Positions 46,081-58,538 of a stretch of 64,000 nucleotides of DNA are shown here, piece after piece. The notes beneath the pieces are model-generated. The model worked only from the letters and a program-made list of their open reading frames with translations. It did not search any database and had not been told where the DNA came from. This stretch comes from Epiperipatus broadwayi (taxonomy: Eukaryota; Onychophora; Udeonychophora; Euonychophora; Peripatidae). The stretch spans positions 186,001 to 250,000 of the forward strand of contig JAQFVV010006654.1 in the NCBI GenBank assembly GCA_028023455.1, given 5' to 3'. The position numbers were made by a program, and so were the translations under genes. Position 1 is the first letter of the stretch. Each line of letters starts with the position of its first letter.

Positions 46081-48216
46081 TTCTGCTAGCAAGCACTTAC
46101 ATTCATTTAACAGATGCCTAATATTTTCTATGCTTTTCTTACATAACTTGCAGAACCATATTTTTCCATTTATGTGTATATTTCCTTGTTGCTAACTACT
46201 TTCCTGGCTATTGTCATAAATTAACTTGACCCAATATTCTGTTTACTGTTATATATATTTATAATATTTTTACTGTCCATAGTAGTTCTCCATCTCTCCA
46301 AGTCCCTATTTTTTATTAATGCATCTATTCTTCTATCTCATTCTTTGTCACTATAACACTCAACAATTCTCCTAATATAATTATCCCACATTTTGTATAA
46401 GTATACTGACATAATCTTCTATATACTGTACTACCTTTTTCACCCATGGGGTTGCCTTTACTTTACTCATTACCCACTTAAATACGATTTTGACTCTTTT
46501 CTTATTATCCATAAATTGCAATCTAATGAACATTTTCAGTTTGCTTTTTGCATTTCTGAACGTTTTGGTCATTTCTCCTTGAATTGATTCCTTTGCTGTT
46601 GATATATCTGGATCTATTGCATGTCTTCCTACTTCTCTTTGTACTTGTTCTAAGTAATCTAACATACTTTTCCTAAGACACAATGCATCATTACCATATG
46701 TTAATTCTGCTAGTGCCACTCCCTTCCATACAATCCTAGCTACTTCATACTTATTATATGAAAACACTGTCAACTTTTTTATCAATCCTTTTCTTTTCTT
46801 TGCTTCATTTATCAGCTTTTTTCCCATTTCATCCAAACAATTTCTCTGGTTACTTAAAACAATTTTCAAATAGTTATACATATTCATCACATTTAACTTT
46901 ATATTCCCCAATAAAAATTTCTTTTTCTTCTCTTCTCCAGTATTAATCATTATTACTTTTGAATTTTTTTTACTAAATTTAATCTCCATCTCTTTAACTG
47001 TCCTTGCAATTGTCTTCAGCAAAACTTCCATATATTCTCTTGTTTCTAAGCACAAATATGTGTCATATACAAATAAAAGATCTGATAATGTATATACTCC
47101 CTTGCCAGCTATTAATGGTATCTCTACCCTTCTACCTAGTCTTTCTATTGCTCTCACTATTTCTCTCAAATACAACAAAAACAAAATAGGTGACATAGGG
47201 CATCCCTTGTTTAAACTCATCCTATTTTTAACTTTAACTGATTTTATATTACCTAATTGATATCTATATTAATTATTTTCATATAATCTTTTAAAAAGAT
47301 CCACTAAAGCTCCATTCATTCCAAATTTACTAAATTTACTCGTAATCTATTTCTGTTTACTCTATTATATGCTTTTTCTATATCTATAAAAACCATATAT
47401 AACTGCCGACCTATATTTGCGTACCTACAAATAAACTATTATTTATACTCCGATAGAAAACCTCCTTGCATTTGTCCCATTATATTATTGTTTTCCATTC
47501 ATTTTGCAACTCTTCCAGTTACGATCTATCCAAAAACTTTATATAACCCTGATGTAACCATTATCAGTCTATAATTGCTTAATTTTCTTGGATCTTTACC
47601 CTATTCTTCAAATAGTAGCTTTATTCCTGTATTATTATAACTATCTGGAAATTTTCTCTTCTATATGTATTATCTTACTAAAACATGATATGTTTAATTT
47701 TGTCCTATTTTCTAAATTCATTACCATTCCTGCTCCCCATCCATCTAAACCTCTTACCTTTTCACTTTTTAATTTCTTCCCTGCCTCATTCAATTCATTT
47801 TCTGTAAGCCCAATATTTCCATTACTATATGTTTTTATGTTTGTTTTCATTTTGTCCTTTACATCCAACATCTTTTCAATATCCATTACATACTTATTTA
47901 AGATTGTCTCTAATTTTTCTCTAGAGCTACACACTATTCCCTCGTCATCTAGGAATACTATTTCTCCCCTACATACCTTCTTTTAATGTATTTCCAATTT
48001 TTTTTTACTCTCACCTCTTCCACTTTTATTAATATCCTCCAACAATTTATTATTTGATTTAATTCTCTCTATATAATTATCTATTCTAGACAACTTTTTA
48101 AAAAAATACTTTTCACATTTAACATTAACATCTTTTTTTACTTTCTTTGTTATTAATAGCATACTTATAACATCTGCATGCTTTTCTCTCTCTTTTTCTC
48201 TTTTACTAACTCTCAT
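46081..48216 (-). pseudogene. third LINE lineage: 5'-truncated reverse transcriptase with zinc finger
   Basis: On the minus strand, from high to low coordinates: a basic segment (48216-47983), KLKSEKVRGLDGWGAGMV (about 47745-47800; the KxxxGxDG motif), NYRLIMVTSGLYKVF (about 47530-47575), MGQMQGGFLSE (about 47450-47490; the QGGF motif), IYMVFIDIEKAYNRVNRNRL (about 47345-47400; motif A with catalytic Asp), LNKGCPMSPILFLLYL (47218-47165; motif B), then LLFVYDTYLCLE where the catalytic YADD is altered. Near 46130-46185 FCKLCKKSIENIRHLLNECKC is a CxxC...H...C finger like those ending many LINE proteins. It is broken by several shifts and stops. No endonuclease is visible, so it is 5' truncated or of another type. 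Its motifs differ from both other LINEs here. Confidence 0.8.
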
Positions 48217-49445
48217 TGAAAAACATTTAGCTCTTATATGCCATCTATGTAACTATCCAGGACAAAAGAGCAATGATTGTTATATTTATAGTAAATAAAT
48301 AGTTTCATATTGGAGTTTTTTTTTTATTAAAATAAATTATTTAAAATTTATTTAACGCATATATAAAATAAAGACGTCTTTGATTATTATAATTTTTTTA
48401 GATTTCAGTGTGTTTTTAGGTGAAATAAAGAACAAACAACAATCCATATTAAATAAAAAATATATAATTCTGCTTACAAATTCTTATAAATTTATTGAAT
48501 TAATAAATTAAACAACTCCATGGATTTCAGAAACAAAAAAAAATTCACAAAATTTCATTTTTTGTATATACATTTTATATAAAAAATTATTACATTTAGC
48601 TTATTGAGTAGCGGTCAATGATTATTGATTCAATAGCATGGCAAATTAGTTCCATTCATTTACATATTTATATATAAAATTAAAGAATGTCTTTATGGAT
48701 CAGTGTTTTAATGCAAGTGCTGTCCCTGTCCAATACTTATAGTTTAAATATGAATGACAAGTGGAATTTTTTTTTAGATGAGAGTTTCCAACAATTTATT
48801 TCGTTTTCAGTTTATCAGCTTATTAACAATTTGGCTAGCATATACTTATTTGTCAGATCTAGTTTGTTTCTGTACTGTATAAATATGAAAGGTTTTTTGT
48901 CTGCAACTTTATAACTGAACAAATATTGCATTACTCTTGAAGAATCTTGCATGATTTTCTTTTTTGTATAGAATTGTACTAGGATATACATTTTTGCTTT
49001 AATTGTTTTAAAAAAAATGTAATTTGCATTATAAAAATGCAGAGAAAACCTATATCATCTATACTAATTGATACCATTTATAACTTACCCTAATGTTCTT
49101 TAGCAAGTTCCTGCCATTGAAATTTGAGATTTAGACATTGTTTTTTCATTTGGATTATAGATTACTTCACAAACTGCATGGGCAGTTTTTAGAGACTCAA
49201 ATTAGGCTTCAGCAATCATTCTCTTTTCTACTCAGACATCATAATGAAAGTTTGATGCAGTTTTTTAATAAACTGAGAATCCAGATTGACTGCTTTCCAG
49301 AAAAATTGAATATAGGGTTTGATCTTTTCTTTTTAACACCCTTGGATCTTGTTTTTAGCGTCTTTAATAATGTTTTATTTTTGACATTTGTATGACCTGA
49401 TTTTATTTTAATTACAATAATTTCAAACATATTTTTATTATTTAA
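48217..49445. other. AT-rich DNA, nothing recognised
   Basis: Short frames at 48687-48914 and 49138-49395 have somewhat balanced composition, but I see no family motif. Confidence 0.4.
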
Positions 49446-49592
49446 TTAAGTAATATTTACTAAGGCTGTAACCTTAAAAATAAGCGTCTGAAAAATTCGA
49501 AGGTAGGGACCTCTACAGGTCTTAGCCACAAGCTTATGTACAGAAGAAAGGAGGGAAACCAAAGGGAAATCTTCTTAGTAAATATTACTTAA
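49446..49592. mobile_element. 147-bp MITE with 19-bp perfect inverted ends
   Basis: TTAAGTAATATTTACTAAG at 49446-49464 is exactly inverted at 49574-49592. The interior is distinctly less AT-rich (GGTAGGGACCTCTACAGG, AAGCTTATGTACAGAAG, GGAGGGAAACCAAAGGG). Both ends begin with TTAA, which could be a TTAA target duplication of piggyBac type with 15-bp ends, but the ends do not look like classic piggyBac termini. Confidence 0.8.
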
Positions 49593-50898
49593 TATCATAA
49601 TGTGCGTTTAATAAAATTTATAATTACAACTTTATATTATTTAATTAATTAAACTTGCAAAACATTGTAATTATTACATTTTGTGAATTTTCTTCTAGTT
49701 ATTGAATCTCATATTTTCATAACAGTCTTAATCTTTTTTTTTATTAACTTATTTTTAATTTAATTATTTAATTTCTATTTCTTAACTGACTTATTTTGCC
49801 ATAGATTTCTTACATTCTTTGATAAAATAATGTTTTAACATAATTTATATAATTTGCCAGTTATTCCTACAATTTGTATATCCCAATTTATTTTAAACCA
49901 TTTATTCTATTTTATATAATTATCTTTAAAAACTTCTGAGTGCCATATTCATTAGCTTGCCTCACAATTTTAAAAACCTGCTCACAATAATATGGAAGAC
50001 CACATGGCCAACATTGAAATGAATAAAGTATTGTTCATTTCAATATATATTGTAACCATTAGTTTCTTTCATGGAGAAACTAACGAGGGATAAATTCAGT
50101 GTAACCTTAGTTTTTACATAATCTAAGAAGATTTTTTATCAAAATTTTAAATTAAATAACAGTTGGTATTTTGTTTTTAGAATAAAAACATCGTAAACCC
50201 CAAATCTATAATGTATAAATAAAAGTATGTTTATACTTTTTCAAAATTACAATGTATACGTATAGAGAAGGAAGGGAGTGATTGTCTTGCGCATTATAAA
50301 ACTTTAAAGCAGTTAATTAAAAACGTAATAAAAATAAAATTAAATCAACGATATTTTAAAAGTGAAAATTGATATCACGAATAAAATTTTAACTTGCTAA
50401 TTCTAACAATTGATTAATATTTAGTTATATGAAAAGATAGCTCTTCAAATTTCAAAAAGATTATAAAATCAGTCTACTGTTAATGAAAGTAACAGTAAAA
50501 ACATGGCTAATAATTAGTATTTATATGCGTGTGCATGCAAGTGCGTGTGACGTATATAATTTTAATTATACAGAAAATCTGAAGGTCTTATACATCATAC
50601 AGTATACCACTCGATAGTGTCTTGAGAGGGGTATTACTTCATCTGGGTATCAAAGAAATCCATTATGGTTTTCACTCATAAATCATTAAAATTTGGTCTA
50701 TTCATTTTTATTAAAATAATTTTTTTTATAAAATTTTCCACTATTTTCTTTGTACATTTTTTTTTTGTTGTTGTTGTTCAAAGTGGGAAAAATCTCTCAA
50801 ACACACATGAGTAGGGAGGTTGTGAATAAGTAACGTCCAGACAAAAATGAATTCACTGAGAAAAAAAAATTGAATTAACCAATTAAAAATTAATATAT
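49593..50898. other. AT-rich DNA, nothing recognised
   Basis: No recognisable gene or repeat. A short CTTTCATGGAGAAACTAAC segment near 50066-50085 forms a weak stem with AGTTTC just upstream of it. Confidence 0.4.
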
Positions 50899-50925
50899 TG
50901 TAACGGGCACACACAAGCCGTTACA
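50899..50925. repeat. TGTAACGG...CCGTTACA palindrome
   Basis: An 8-bp perfect stem encloses an 11-base CA-rich loop. TGTAAC...GTTACA ends are common at LTR edges, but no second LTR or primer site was found near it. Confidence 0.6.
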
Positions 50926-51447
50926 TTATTTCTTTTAAAAAGTAGAAATTAAAAAGAAAAGTTCGCATATAAAAACTTCTTTTTTAAGACACAAAAATTG
51001 AAAGTTAAAAGTCATTTAAACTTTATATATAAAAAATCGCACAGATAAAAAATTATTAAAAGAAAACTATTAAAAATTAGTATTTTAAAACCAAATTTTA
51101 AGAAAAAACTTAAAAGATTTAAAGATAAATATATATTGTTAAAAAGAATGTACAGTTTAATTAATTCTATTGTATAAAATGAAAATGATTATTTTAATTA
51201 ATAAAAGTAAACTAGCCATTGGGCATTCCAACACTTATAAGTAAAGGTCAGATAGAAAAAAAACAATATGAGCATAATAGCCAATGAAAGAAATCCGTCT
51301 GGGGAATCGGACCTCAGTGTAAAGACCTTCACCATCATGACGTAATGTCCTCGGATCTGAAAGTCTACCATAAAAAGTGAGTGAAAATTAATTAAAGGAG
51401 AGATGTGTGATAGCAGTGGTGATATGTGTTAGTGTGGAGTTGAAGGA

Positions 51448-51482
51448 GAAGGGATTGAAAAGACACACTCTTCAATCCCTTC
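51448..51482. repeat. 12-bp perfect stem-loop
   Basis: GAAGGGATTGAA (51448-51459) pairs with TTCAATCCCTTC (51471-51482) around an 11-base loop, inside a less AT-rich block (51290-51620). Function unknown; it might be a small RNA hairpin or part of an unrecognised element. Confidence 0.7.
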
Positions 51483-51859
51483 AGTTCTGCTAAAAAAAGA
51501 AAGAAATGACCAATCGTTTTCTACATTGAGGACCAGCTAAAGTAAAAGACTTCCGGATGAATCAATAAAACGGCCAACAGAATACCAATCTTTTTAGACC
51601 GGCATGGGAATTCACATTCAAATGGCAAGCAATGGATAAAGATGAACTTTTTAAAACCGTAAGAACTTTATGAACATTTTGAAAACAAACTCTAAATTCT
51701 AAACTTTTCAGAAATTATAGCAATAGTATTTCCTATCTGACCAAACTAAATTATTTATTAATTCTTTTTATTGAACATATTATTTGTTTGTTAAATCATT
51801 TCCATTAATTTTTTTTGTTCTTTCAAGTTTTTATGATGATTTTTATATTTTTCTGTTAA

Positions 51860-52800
51860 ACTAAACTTAAGAAATGTTAAATTTAGGTTGGGTATAGACG
51901 CTTGCATGGATTCATTAATGGTTAATTATGATTTTGTTTTCATATTTGATTAGAATATATAGACATTCTGTAAATAATGATACCTTATGGTGAGTATCTA
52001 AAATGTATTTATTCGGATGTCTTTTAAGTTATTGGTGTCAATGTGGCATCTTATGATGAATGCCATTGGGTTTCTTGTAAATTTCCTTCTGCAATTCCAT
52101 CAATGACTTTATATTTTGATCATTTATGTTTATTTTGAAATGTTTTTAACCGTGTAATCTATGTAACCGATCTATACCCAACATTAAAATAACATACTTT
52201 CATAAAATTCATCTGTACAAAATTATATAAATGTTAAACTTAAGTCGGGCATGAATGTCTGCATAGATTTGTAAAATTATATATGTTAGTTTAAGGGAGG
52301 GTTATCTTAGGTTATTTGTGTTATAGTTAAATTGGGTCAATGGATTGGATATATTGGTGTAATTAGTAGATGTAGTATGAGATTCGCTATGGGCAGGATC
52401 GATTTATATGCTGCACCCCCCCCCTTTTGCCTATGGAAGGGATAGTAAGATGGAAAATGCAGTCCCTTCCTATGGAGTTTTTTTTTATTGTTCTTTTTGG
52501 CGACAGATGTAGCATTCCTGTTTGGGTGAGAGTCAATGTCATCTATTAACCATTCTGTTCAGATGTACATTCCTGACAGTATGTCATTTTGGTGCTGTTA
52601 TATTCATGCTACATTGAATACATCGATATATCAGATAGATTGGTGTTAGTTTTGACTGCGAACTTTTGGCCTAAGGTTAAATCAGGGATAGAACTTTTTT
52701 TTTCAAATGCGATCTATGTAGTCTATTCATACTCCACACTTAAATTAAATATTCAACGCATCTGTGTGAACTTATAAAAGTTAAAACATAAATTAAATTC
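51860..52800. repeat. degenerate ~360-550-bp tandem unit
   Basis: A start motif (AAATTTAGGTTGGGTATAGACGCTTGCATGGATTC at 51880-51914; AAACTTAAGTCGGGCATGAATGTCTGCATAGATTT at 52235-52270) and an end motif (ATCTATGTAACCGATCTATACCCAACATTAAA at 52158-52190; ATCTATGTAGTCTATTCATACTCCACACTTAAA at 52711-52744) each occur twice in order, with substitutions. This suggests an old duplication of one unit. Confidence 0.5.
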
Positions 52801-54725
52801 TAAAATCAAGTTAAATTATAACGTAAAAGTAATGCTAAAAATGATTCAAAATTTATATGTGCGTTAGTAAATGTTTGTGTGTATAATTACTGGCAGTGGC
52901 TTATTTTATTCTTTTTAATATTGAAATATTCTTAGATAAGAATTTATAAAATATAAATCTCTGCTGTTCCACTGAGCTAGTGACATTGGGCTAATGGTTG
53001 GAATAAAAATATATGTAAAATAAGATCTTATGTGCACGAATCTCCCTACTCTATAAATTTTCTAGGTTCTAAGTAGCCTAGTCGCCCTCTGTAGCAGTAG
53101 ATACAGTAAGACTGTTAGCTTCAATCTTCTCCCCGATCGTTATAATATGTTGTCAACGTGTAAACAGTTAAATCTGAAGAATAATTGACAGATACGTTTA
53201 ATAAACTAAGCTCATATTTGAGCTAGGGGTCTTCTCTAAAAATCTTGTGCTAAGTGTGCAGCAACAATTCCGTTTCAATCTATCGTCTCACTAAAGTTAT
53301 TGGTTTTTATTTAAAAAATGTATATTGTATATCTTACTAAAGGAGCACTAAAAGATTCATAGGCACACTTATCTCCTCTATTAAGTCAATTGGTGCCAAA
53401 AATTTTATCAATGTACAAGGGAATCAATACACCATGCTAAAGTCAACACGTCCAATTCGGAAGTTTCGATCTACATATCCGAGAATGTTTCAGGTACAGA
53501 CTTTAATTGTCACTTGTCTTTTATTGAATGATTTAATAAGTAAATTTGGATGGATTATTGTACTACAAACTTTTCTTAATCTTAATTGTATATGGAATAA
53601 GTCGTTTTTAATATTTGAATGTTTAATCATATTACAAACTTTCTTAATACTTTATACTACTTCAAATATTTAATTTTAATACGGGAATAAATGGAATACA
53701 AAAAGAATAAAATGCTGAGAGTAATAATAATAATAAATGCCAATCTTATCTCTATTTCATGTTTGATTAAAGACATATTATAGTTGAAGAATAACTTATA
53801 CTTACGGTAATTATAATTCTCTAAGTAAACCTTTGAGTTTTTCGGAGAGAACAGTTATAAAATTACATTTGATAATTCTAGTCAAAACAATTCTTTTTAG
53901 TAAATGTGATGAACAAAGAAGTCTAAATAAAAATTTTTTTAAAGTATTACTAACGTAGATATAGCGAACATCTCGTATTATGAAATATTTTCAATGGAAT
54001 AAATTGTGCATGAATTTTATATAAATAATTTAAAATATTAGTATAAGCGTCTAAGATAAATGTAATTTTGAAATAATGAAAAACAAACCCAAAGGATAAC
54101 GTACTGCTTAAATAATATAAAAATTAAATTCGTATCGGAAAATTCCGAAGGAAGGAAGTAATATAATAAATGTGTGAATTACTATGCTATAGTGTGAATA
54201 ATATTATGGAAATCCAGATCTTAAAGTAGCTACTATATCAAATGTGTTTTAACTTCGTTGATGCACCAAATAAACATTAATATTTTGGACAGCTTCAATG
54301 ATATTCTACCATGGCCATGCATGCATTTTATTTTATTTTTCTCTATTTAAAAATGTCTTTCTTCAGACAGTATACACTTCACGGGAGGATAATTGCTAGC
54401 ATCCCCAGTGGACCAAGAAAGAGACAATGTGTAATTTTTTTTATTAATATTATTATTGCATTACATTATGTTTGTGTTAATATGTTAGTTATGCGTTAAA
54501 AAAGTTTTGACCCCATATTCAATCTAATTTAAAGTTTACAAATAATTTGATTTTCTATAGTATTGCTTGAGCCCTTATATTTTTTTGTATTACAAATGCT
54601 AGGGGAATATGATGTACGAAAGGGTTTACAAGATATTGTTTATGCTAATAATTTAAATTAATATTTTCACGTTTATTTAATTTTTCATATTTCGTATTTT
54701 GTTGCTATGCTCCGAAGTGAGTCAG
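52801..54725. other. AT-rich DNA, nothing firm
   Basis: A short open segment MLKSTRPIRKFRSTYPRMFQ (53434-53493) is followed immediately by GTACAG, which could be an exon-intron edge, but no family is recognised. The remainder is low-complexity. Confidence 0.35.
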
Positions 54726-55364
54726 TTATTTAAAATGTGTATTTAAAATGAAATGATGCCTATTTCTTAGCCTAGAGAATTATTTTAAGTAAAATTTATT
54801 CTTAGTCGTATTAGATTAATCGGTCCATGCATCAATGATATGATACCCTTTTTTATGCTATGTGAGAGTGCAACTGATCTCTGTTTGTTGAGGTGAACTT
54901 AGTTTTATGGCCTCAAAGGATTGAGATAGCTCTCTCACGATAAATAATTTTATTTGAAAGTATTTTTAGGAGATCAAGGACTTGATCCCAGCTTCCATAT
55001 TGTTTTATTGCTTCATAAGAAAAATATTTATCGTTGTAGTTTGCGGTGTTCTTATCATGCCTCTTATATATGTGCAGAGACGAGTTCCTCACATACTTTT
55101 AGCTTCAGGAAAAAGACAAATTCTTAGATCTATGCTATCACCAAGAACTTATAATTATTAACTTATTCTCTCTTATGAAAGCAACATTTTTTTATCACTA
55201 CCTAGGAGTGTATGATAATTTCGTGTTCATTGCTTGTTAGGTCATTGCATGATAGTGAAAAGTAGCTATTTGTTTAGGGTCTAAATATTATATCATATTC
55301 ATAAATTGATGTATTGAGTAGCTAAGCTATGCTTTAGCTTGTGTGAGAACCGATCTTCATTCTA

Positions 55365-55455
55365 ATTTTTTTTTCATATGTCAAATGCGTTGACTGGGAA
55401 GTAAAGCCGGACCAGCTGCTTAGAAGGCAGCTATGCTAACCGTTAGGTAAGCTGT
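55365..55455 (-). mobile_element. tRNA-like SINE, family 1 tail with an Arg-type head, copy 3
   Basis: On the minus strand: ACAGCTTACCTAACGGTTAG (A-box region), then the anticodon arm GCTGCCTTCTAAGCAGC with TCT in the anticodon place (Arg type), then an eroded B box GTCCGGCTTTACTTCCCAG, then GTCAACGCATTTGACATATG and poly-A. The tail TGACATATG-A(n) and its distance from the B box equal those of the Leu-like copies at 25807-25918 and 38437-38550, although the tRNA head differs. It lies within copy 3 of the long dispersed repeat, absent at the matching place in copy 1. No clear target duplication was found. Confidence 0.7.
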
Positions 55456-57408
55456 ATGCATCATACTAGGTTCGTGCAGAAGCAAGTCATCGCTGTACTA
55501 GTAAGAAAGGAATAATAAACTCATGTTAGCCATAACCGTAGATACGCTTATGTATGCATTAATATAGTTATTAAAACATATTACATAATTATCAGATGGA
55601 ATTTGAATACTAAGTTATGGGAATAATAGTTCGGGAAATGCGTATTAACTTCAAAGTAAAAGTTAAAGTAATTTTATTGCATTTAAGATATGAATTTCTT
55701 AGGTAATATAACTTTAATATCTTGAAAATATACATGTCTTAATAAACTGAATAAATATTACATTAAATTTTGATGGGTTTTAAGCTAATTAACACAGTTA
55801 GCAATAATTGTATTTTACATAATGGTACTGAAGCACGCTTCACATAATACAAACAATGTATTATGGGTAAAGAGAACTATAAATTACTTATATTGTTGAA
55901 TAGTGATGAGTTCCAAAACCATTTGTAATAAAGATTATTACTGGGACAATCTGTGTATTCCTTTCACTTAGTTTATACAGTCTGTCATCGTATCCAGTGT
56001 AGATTTTACTTAATTTGGGATCGCTAGAATATTGAATTGAATTGTAGTCTATTCTTTTATATAGTTTTTAATAAATATTTGTTGTTTTTAAAATTTAAAC
56101 TTGTGTCTGGTGTCTTAATGTTTTGCGTGTCAGAGCTGTACGATATCAAAATGTCACAATATGAGCGTTTCATAATAATGACAGAATTATAATATTTATA
56201 AATTTATTATAGTAATTAATACTCGAAGTATAACATGAAAGAATTAATCGAAATAATTAATATTTCTAGCACAGATTGGCCATAAATATCTGTATTTATT
56301 TTTACTGCTAAAGTAAAATAATACATTTTCATTTAAAAGATTCGAAGATTTGAGTTAAGGGCATATATGTTCAAAATTTTAATAAGTACTTGGCAAACTG
56401 ATGAGAGAATGGTTTCATTATAACATTAATATTTAATTATTCAGTTCATTACATTCCGGTTAATATTTCTAGGGGAGATAAAATCCCTTCTTCACTCTTG
56501 ATATTTGGATGTCTTCCCAGTTAATGAACGATAGTTAAAATTTATTATAAAAATTGTCTTATTAATTAAGTAATTAGAATATATTTAGTGTCATATTTGT
56601 TATTCTAAGTCCTATTATTAGCATTAGGAAGAGTAGGCATTAACTTTAAATAAGCATATGTCTATTCAATTTATATTTGCTGGAGTCGTGTCCAAAGATC
56701 AGCAATGAATTGGAAAAATGATTGAGTGTTGCACTTCACCACAAGTCATGACTCTGAGAACAAGAGAATTCATAATTCTAAAAGTTTAAAAAATAAGATT
56801 ATCATTATTGGAGTATTAGAGAATACAGAGTGGTTAAATTAAAAACTGGTATGGTCCACTTCTGCAATGTGCACGTGGTACAGCCTTAAAGAGACATAAT
56901 TTGGAAGATGAGATGGTGGACTTAGACCCTAATATTTAAGATTAAATAATTGTAACTGTGGAGGATGATCGATGCGAGGGTTATTTAATTTATCCGTAAG
57001 GGAGGGGAAGAATACAATTTTTTACTCTGTGTTCTTTAAGTCATAAGATTTTAATACGTTTTATTAGTATAATTTTATGAGTTCTCTGCATGAATTAGTG
57101 ATTCATTTCCGTTTATTACACATGAAACATAAAGAAGAACGTTAATGTAGTTGCCACTGGAGATCATATAGCTATATGGATTTGTGGAGAAAATTTGATT
57201 ATATTTCTAAATAATGTATCGAATTTATTTGCGTAGTCATTACTGAGTTCAAACTCAGAACACTACCTATTATTTATAATTTAAAATATTATTAAGATTA
57301 GATTTACTTTTGTAAAACCTTTAATAACTTGCTTCCTCCATAGACTTCCCATTTATTAAGCGATGACGATCTCGGGTGGATACTATATTTGATGTAACAG
57401 TTGCAATT

Positions 57409-57418
57409 TGGTGCCCGG
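57409..57418 (+). promoter_or_regulatory. primer-binding-site-like TGGTGCCCGG
   Basis: It matches TGGCGCCCGG on the minus strand at 62174-62183, and both follow a CAATT(T) LTR-end-like string. It resembles primer sites complementary to the 3' end of tRNA-Lys, here with one C-to-T change. Confidence 0.45.
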
Positions 57419-57420
57419 AT

Positions 57421-58535
57421 AAAATACCTGCATTATTATTATTAGCTATCTCCATCTTATCTAGTCTAGAGGGTTGAAGTTACAGGTTGTGTATTGGATT
57501 TTGACTTTATTGGATTTTGCTGCCTGATGATAAGGTTACAATATATATAATTTAAAGAGCCTGCTAAAATCTCTAAACAAGCTTATTCATTTATTTATGA
57601 TAAATGCTACAACAGAAAGTACCTGAAGCCTTTATCTATGATTGTTCCCATCCCCAGATTGTTTTCAAGCTATGGCTCTCTTCAATGATGAGCTAGGACA
57701 TTAGATTCAAAATACTAACTCTTTATATATTACATATTGGTAATGCAAGCTATATAGGTCATGTGACTGATTTTACTTTTATATATATATATATATGAAC
57801 TGCAAATAGAATGTAAAGAAATTGAATTTCTTTAAACTTAAATATAGTACATAAATGAATATTAAATGAACTTATTCAAATTAGAAATGCATGGTTCTGA
57901 GCAATAGAATATAATTTACTTTAATATAACAAGTCTTTAAAAAAAAATACATATTTAAATATATTACAACTTCTAAATAGCATACAAATTATATGAAATT
58001 AATTATTATTTATGAATGATTATTATTTGTAATTAATCTATTTTGTTACATATTTTTGTTTTGAAATAGCTGAGATTTATATATATGTATGTTTTATATT
58101 TAATAATATTAATTAATTGTCACCTGAGAAATATATTTAAAATAAAATCCTAAGTATTGATTATTCTGTAGTATAAATGATCATAAAAAGTTATATTTTT
58201 GTGATATTGTTTTGATAATTCATGTATTATTATTTCATTTAAATAAGCCATGTAAATTAGCTACGTATTGCTTTATATTATATTATTCTATTAACATCAA
58301 TCAAGCCATGGATACAACTAGTTGTATAAAAGGTAAACAATGAAAGAAAACCACAAAACATTGACTACCTCTCTTTGAAAAACTTAATGGAAATTATTTT
58401 TTCATTCACTGATTCTCTGTATAAAGATATAAATGTTTACAGATATTTTTTATCTGTAGAATTAAATCATTAAATTATTACATATTTTATTTTTTAATTA
58501 AATTTTTATGACTTTAATATTAAAGTCAATGCATA
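57421..58535. other. AT-rich DNA, nothing recognised
   Basis: The first ~100 bases (ATTATTATTATTAGCTATCTCC...) may be leader sequence following the LTR-like repeat, since loosely similar sequence follows the primer-like site of the inverted copy. After that nothing is recognised up to the receptor gene. Confidence 0.4.
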
Positions 58536-58538
58536 AAT

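Larger units (their letters stand above)
54730..57420 (+). mobile_element. long dispersed repeat, copy 3 (best preserved, probable solo LTR)
   Basis: This is the fullest copy: its blocks align in order with copy 1 (5260-7930) from AAAATGAAATGATGCCTATTTC near 54747 onward. It contains AATAAATATTTGTTG...TGTGTCTGGTGTCTTAATGTT (56070-56125), which matches the inverted copy near 63415-63480 and may be a polyadenylation region. It contains the shared ATAAAATCCCTT block (56478) and ends at CAGTTGCAATTTGGTGCCCGG (57398-57418). TGGTGCCCGG there, and TGGCGCCCGG in the inverted copy, look like a primer-binding site for the 3' end of a Lys-type tRNA, directly after an LTR end. The copy is interrupted by a SINE at about 55365-55455. 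No gag or pol follows, so if it is an LTR it is a solo or truncated one of about 2.6 kb. Confidence 0.6.

Noticed and set aside
46393-47986. Plus-strand open frames over 46393-47986
   Set aside because: Antisense to the minus-strand LINE; hydrophobic and low-complexity with no domain.
52416-52520. C-rich run with GGAAGGGA/TCCCTTCC inverted match as a regulatory hairpin
   Set aside because: Only about 7 bp pair cleanly and the surroundings give no further support; treated as background.
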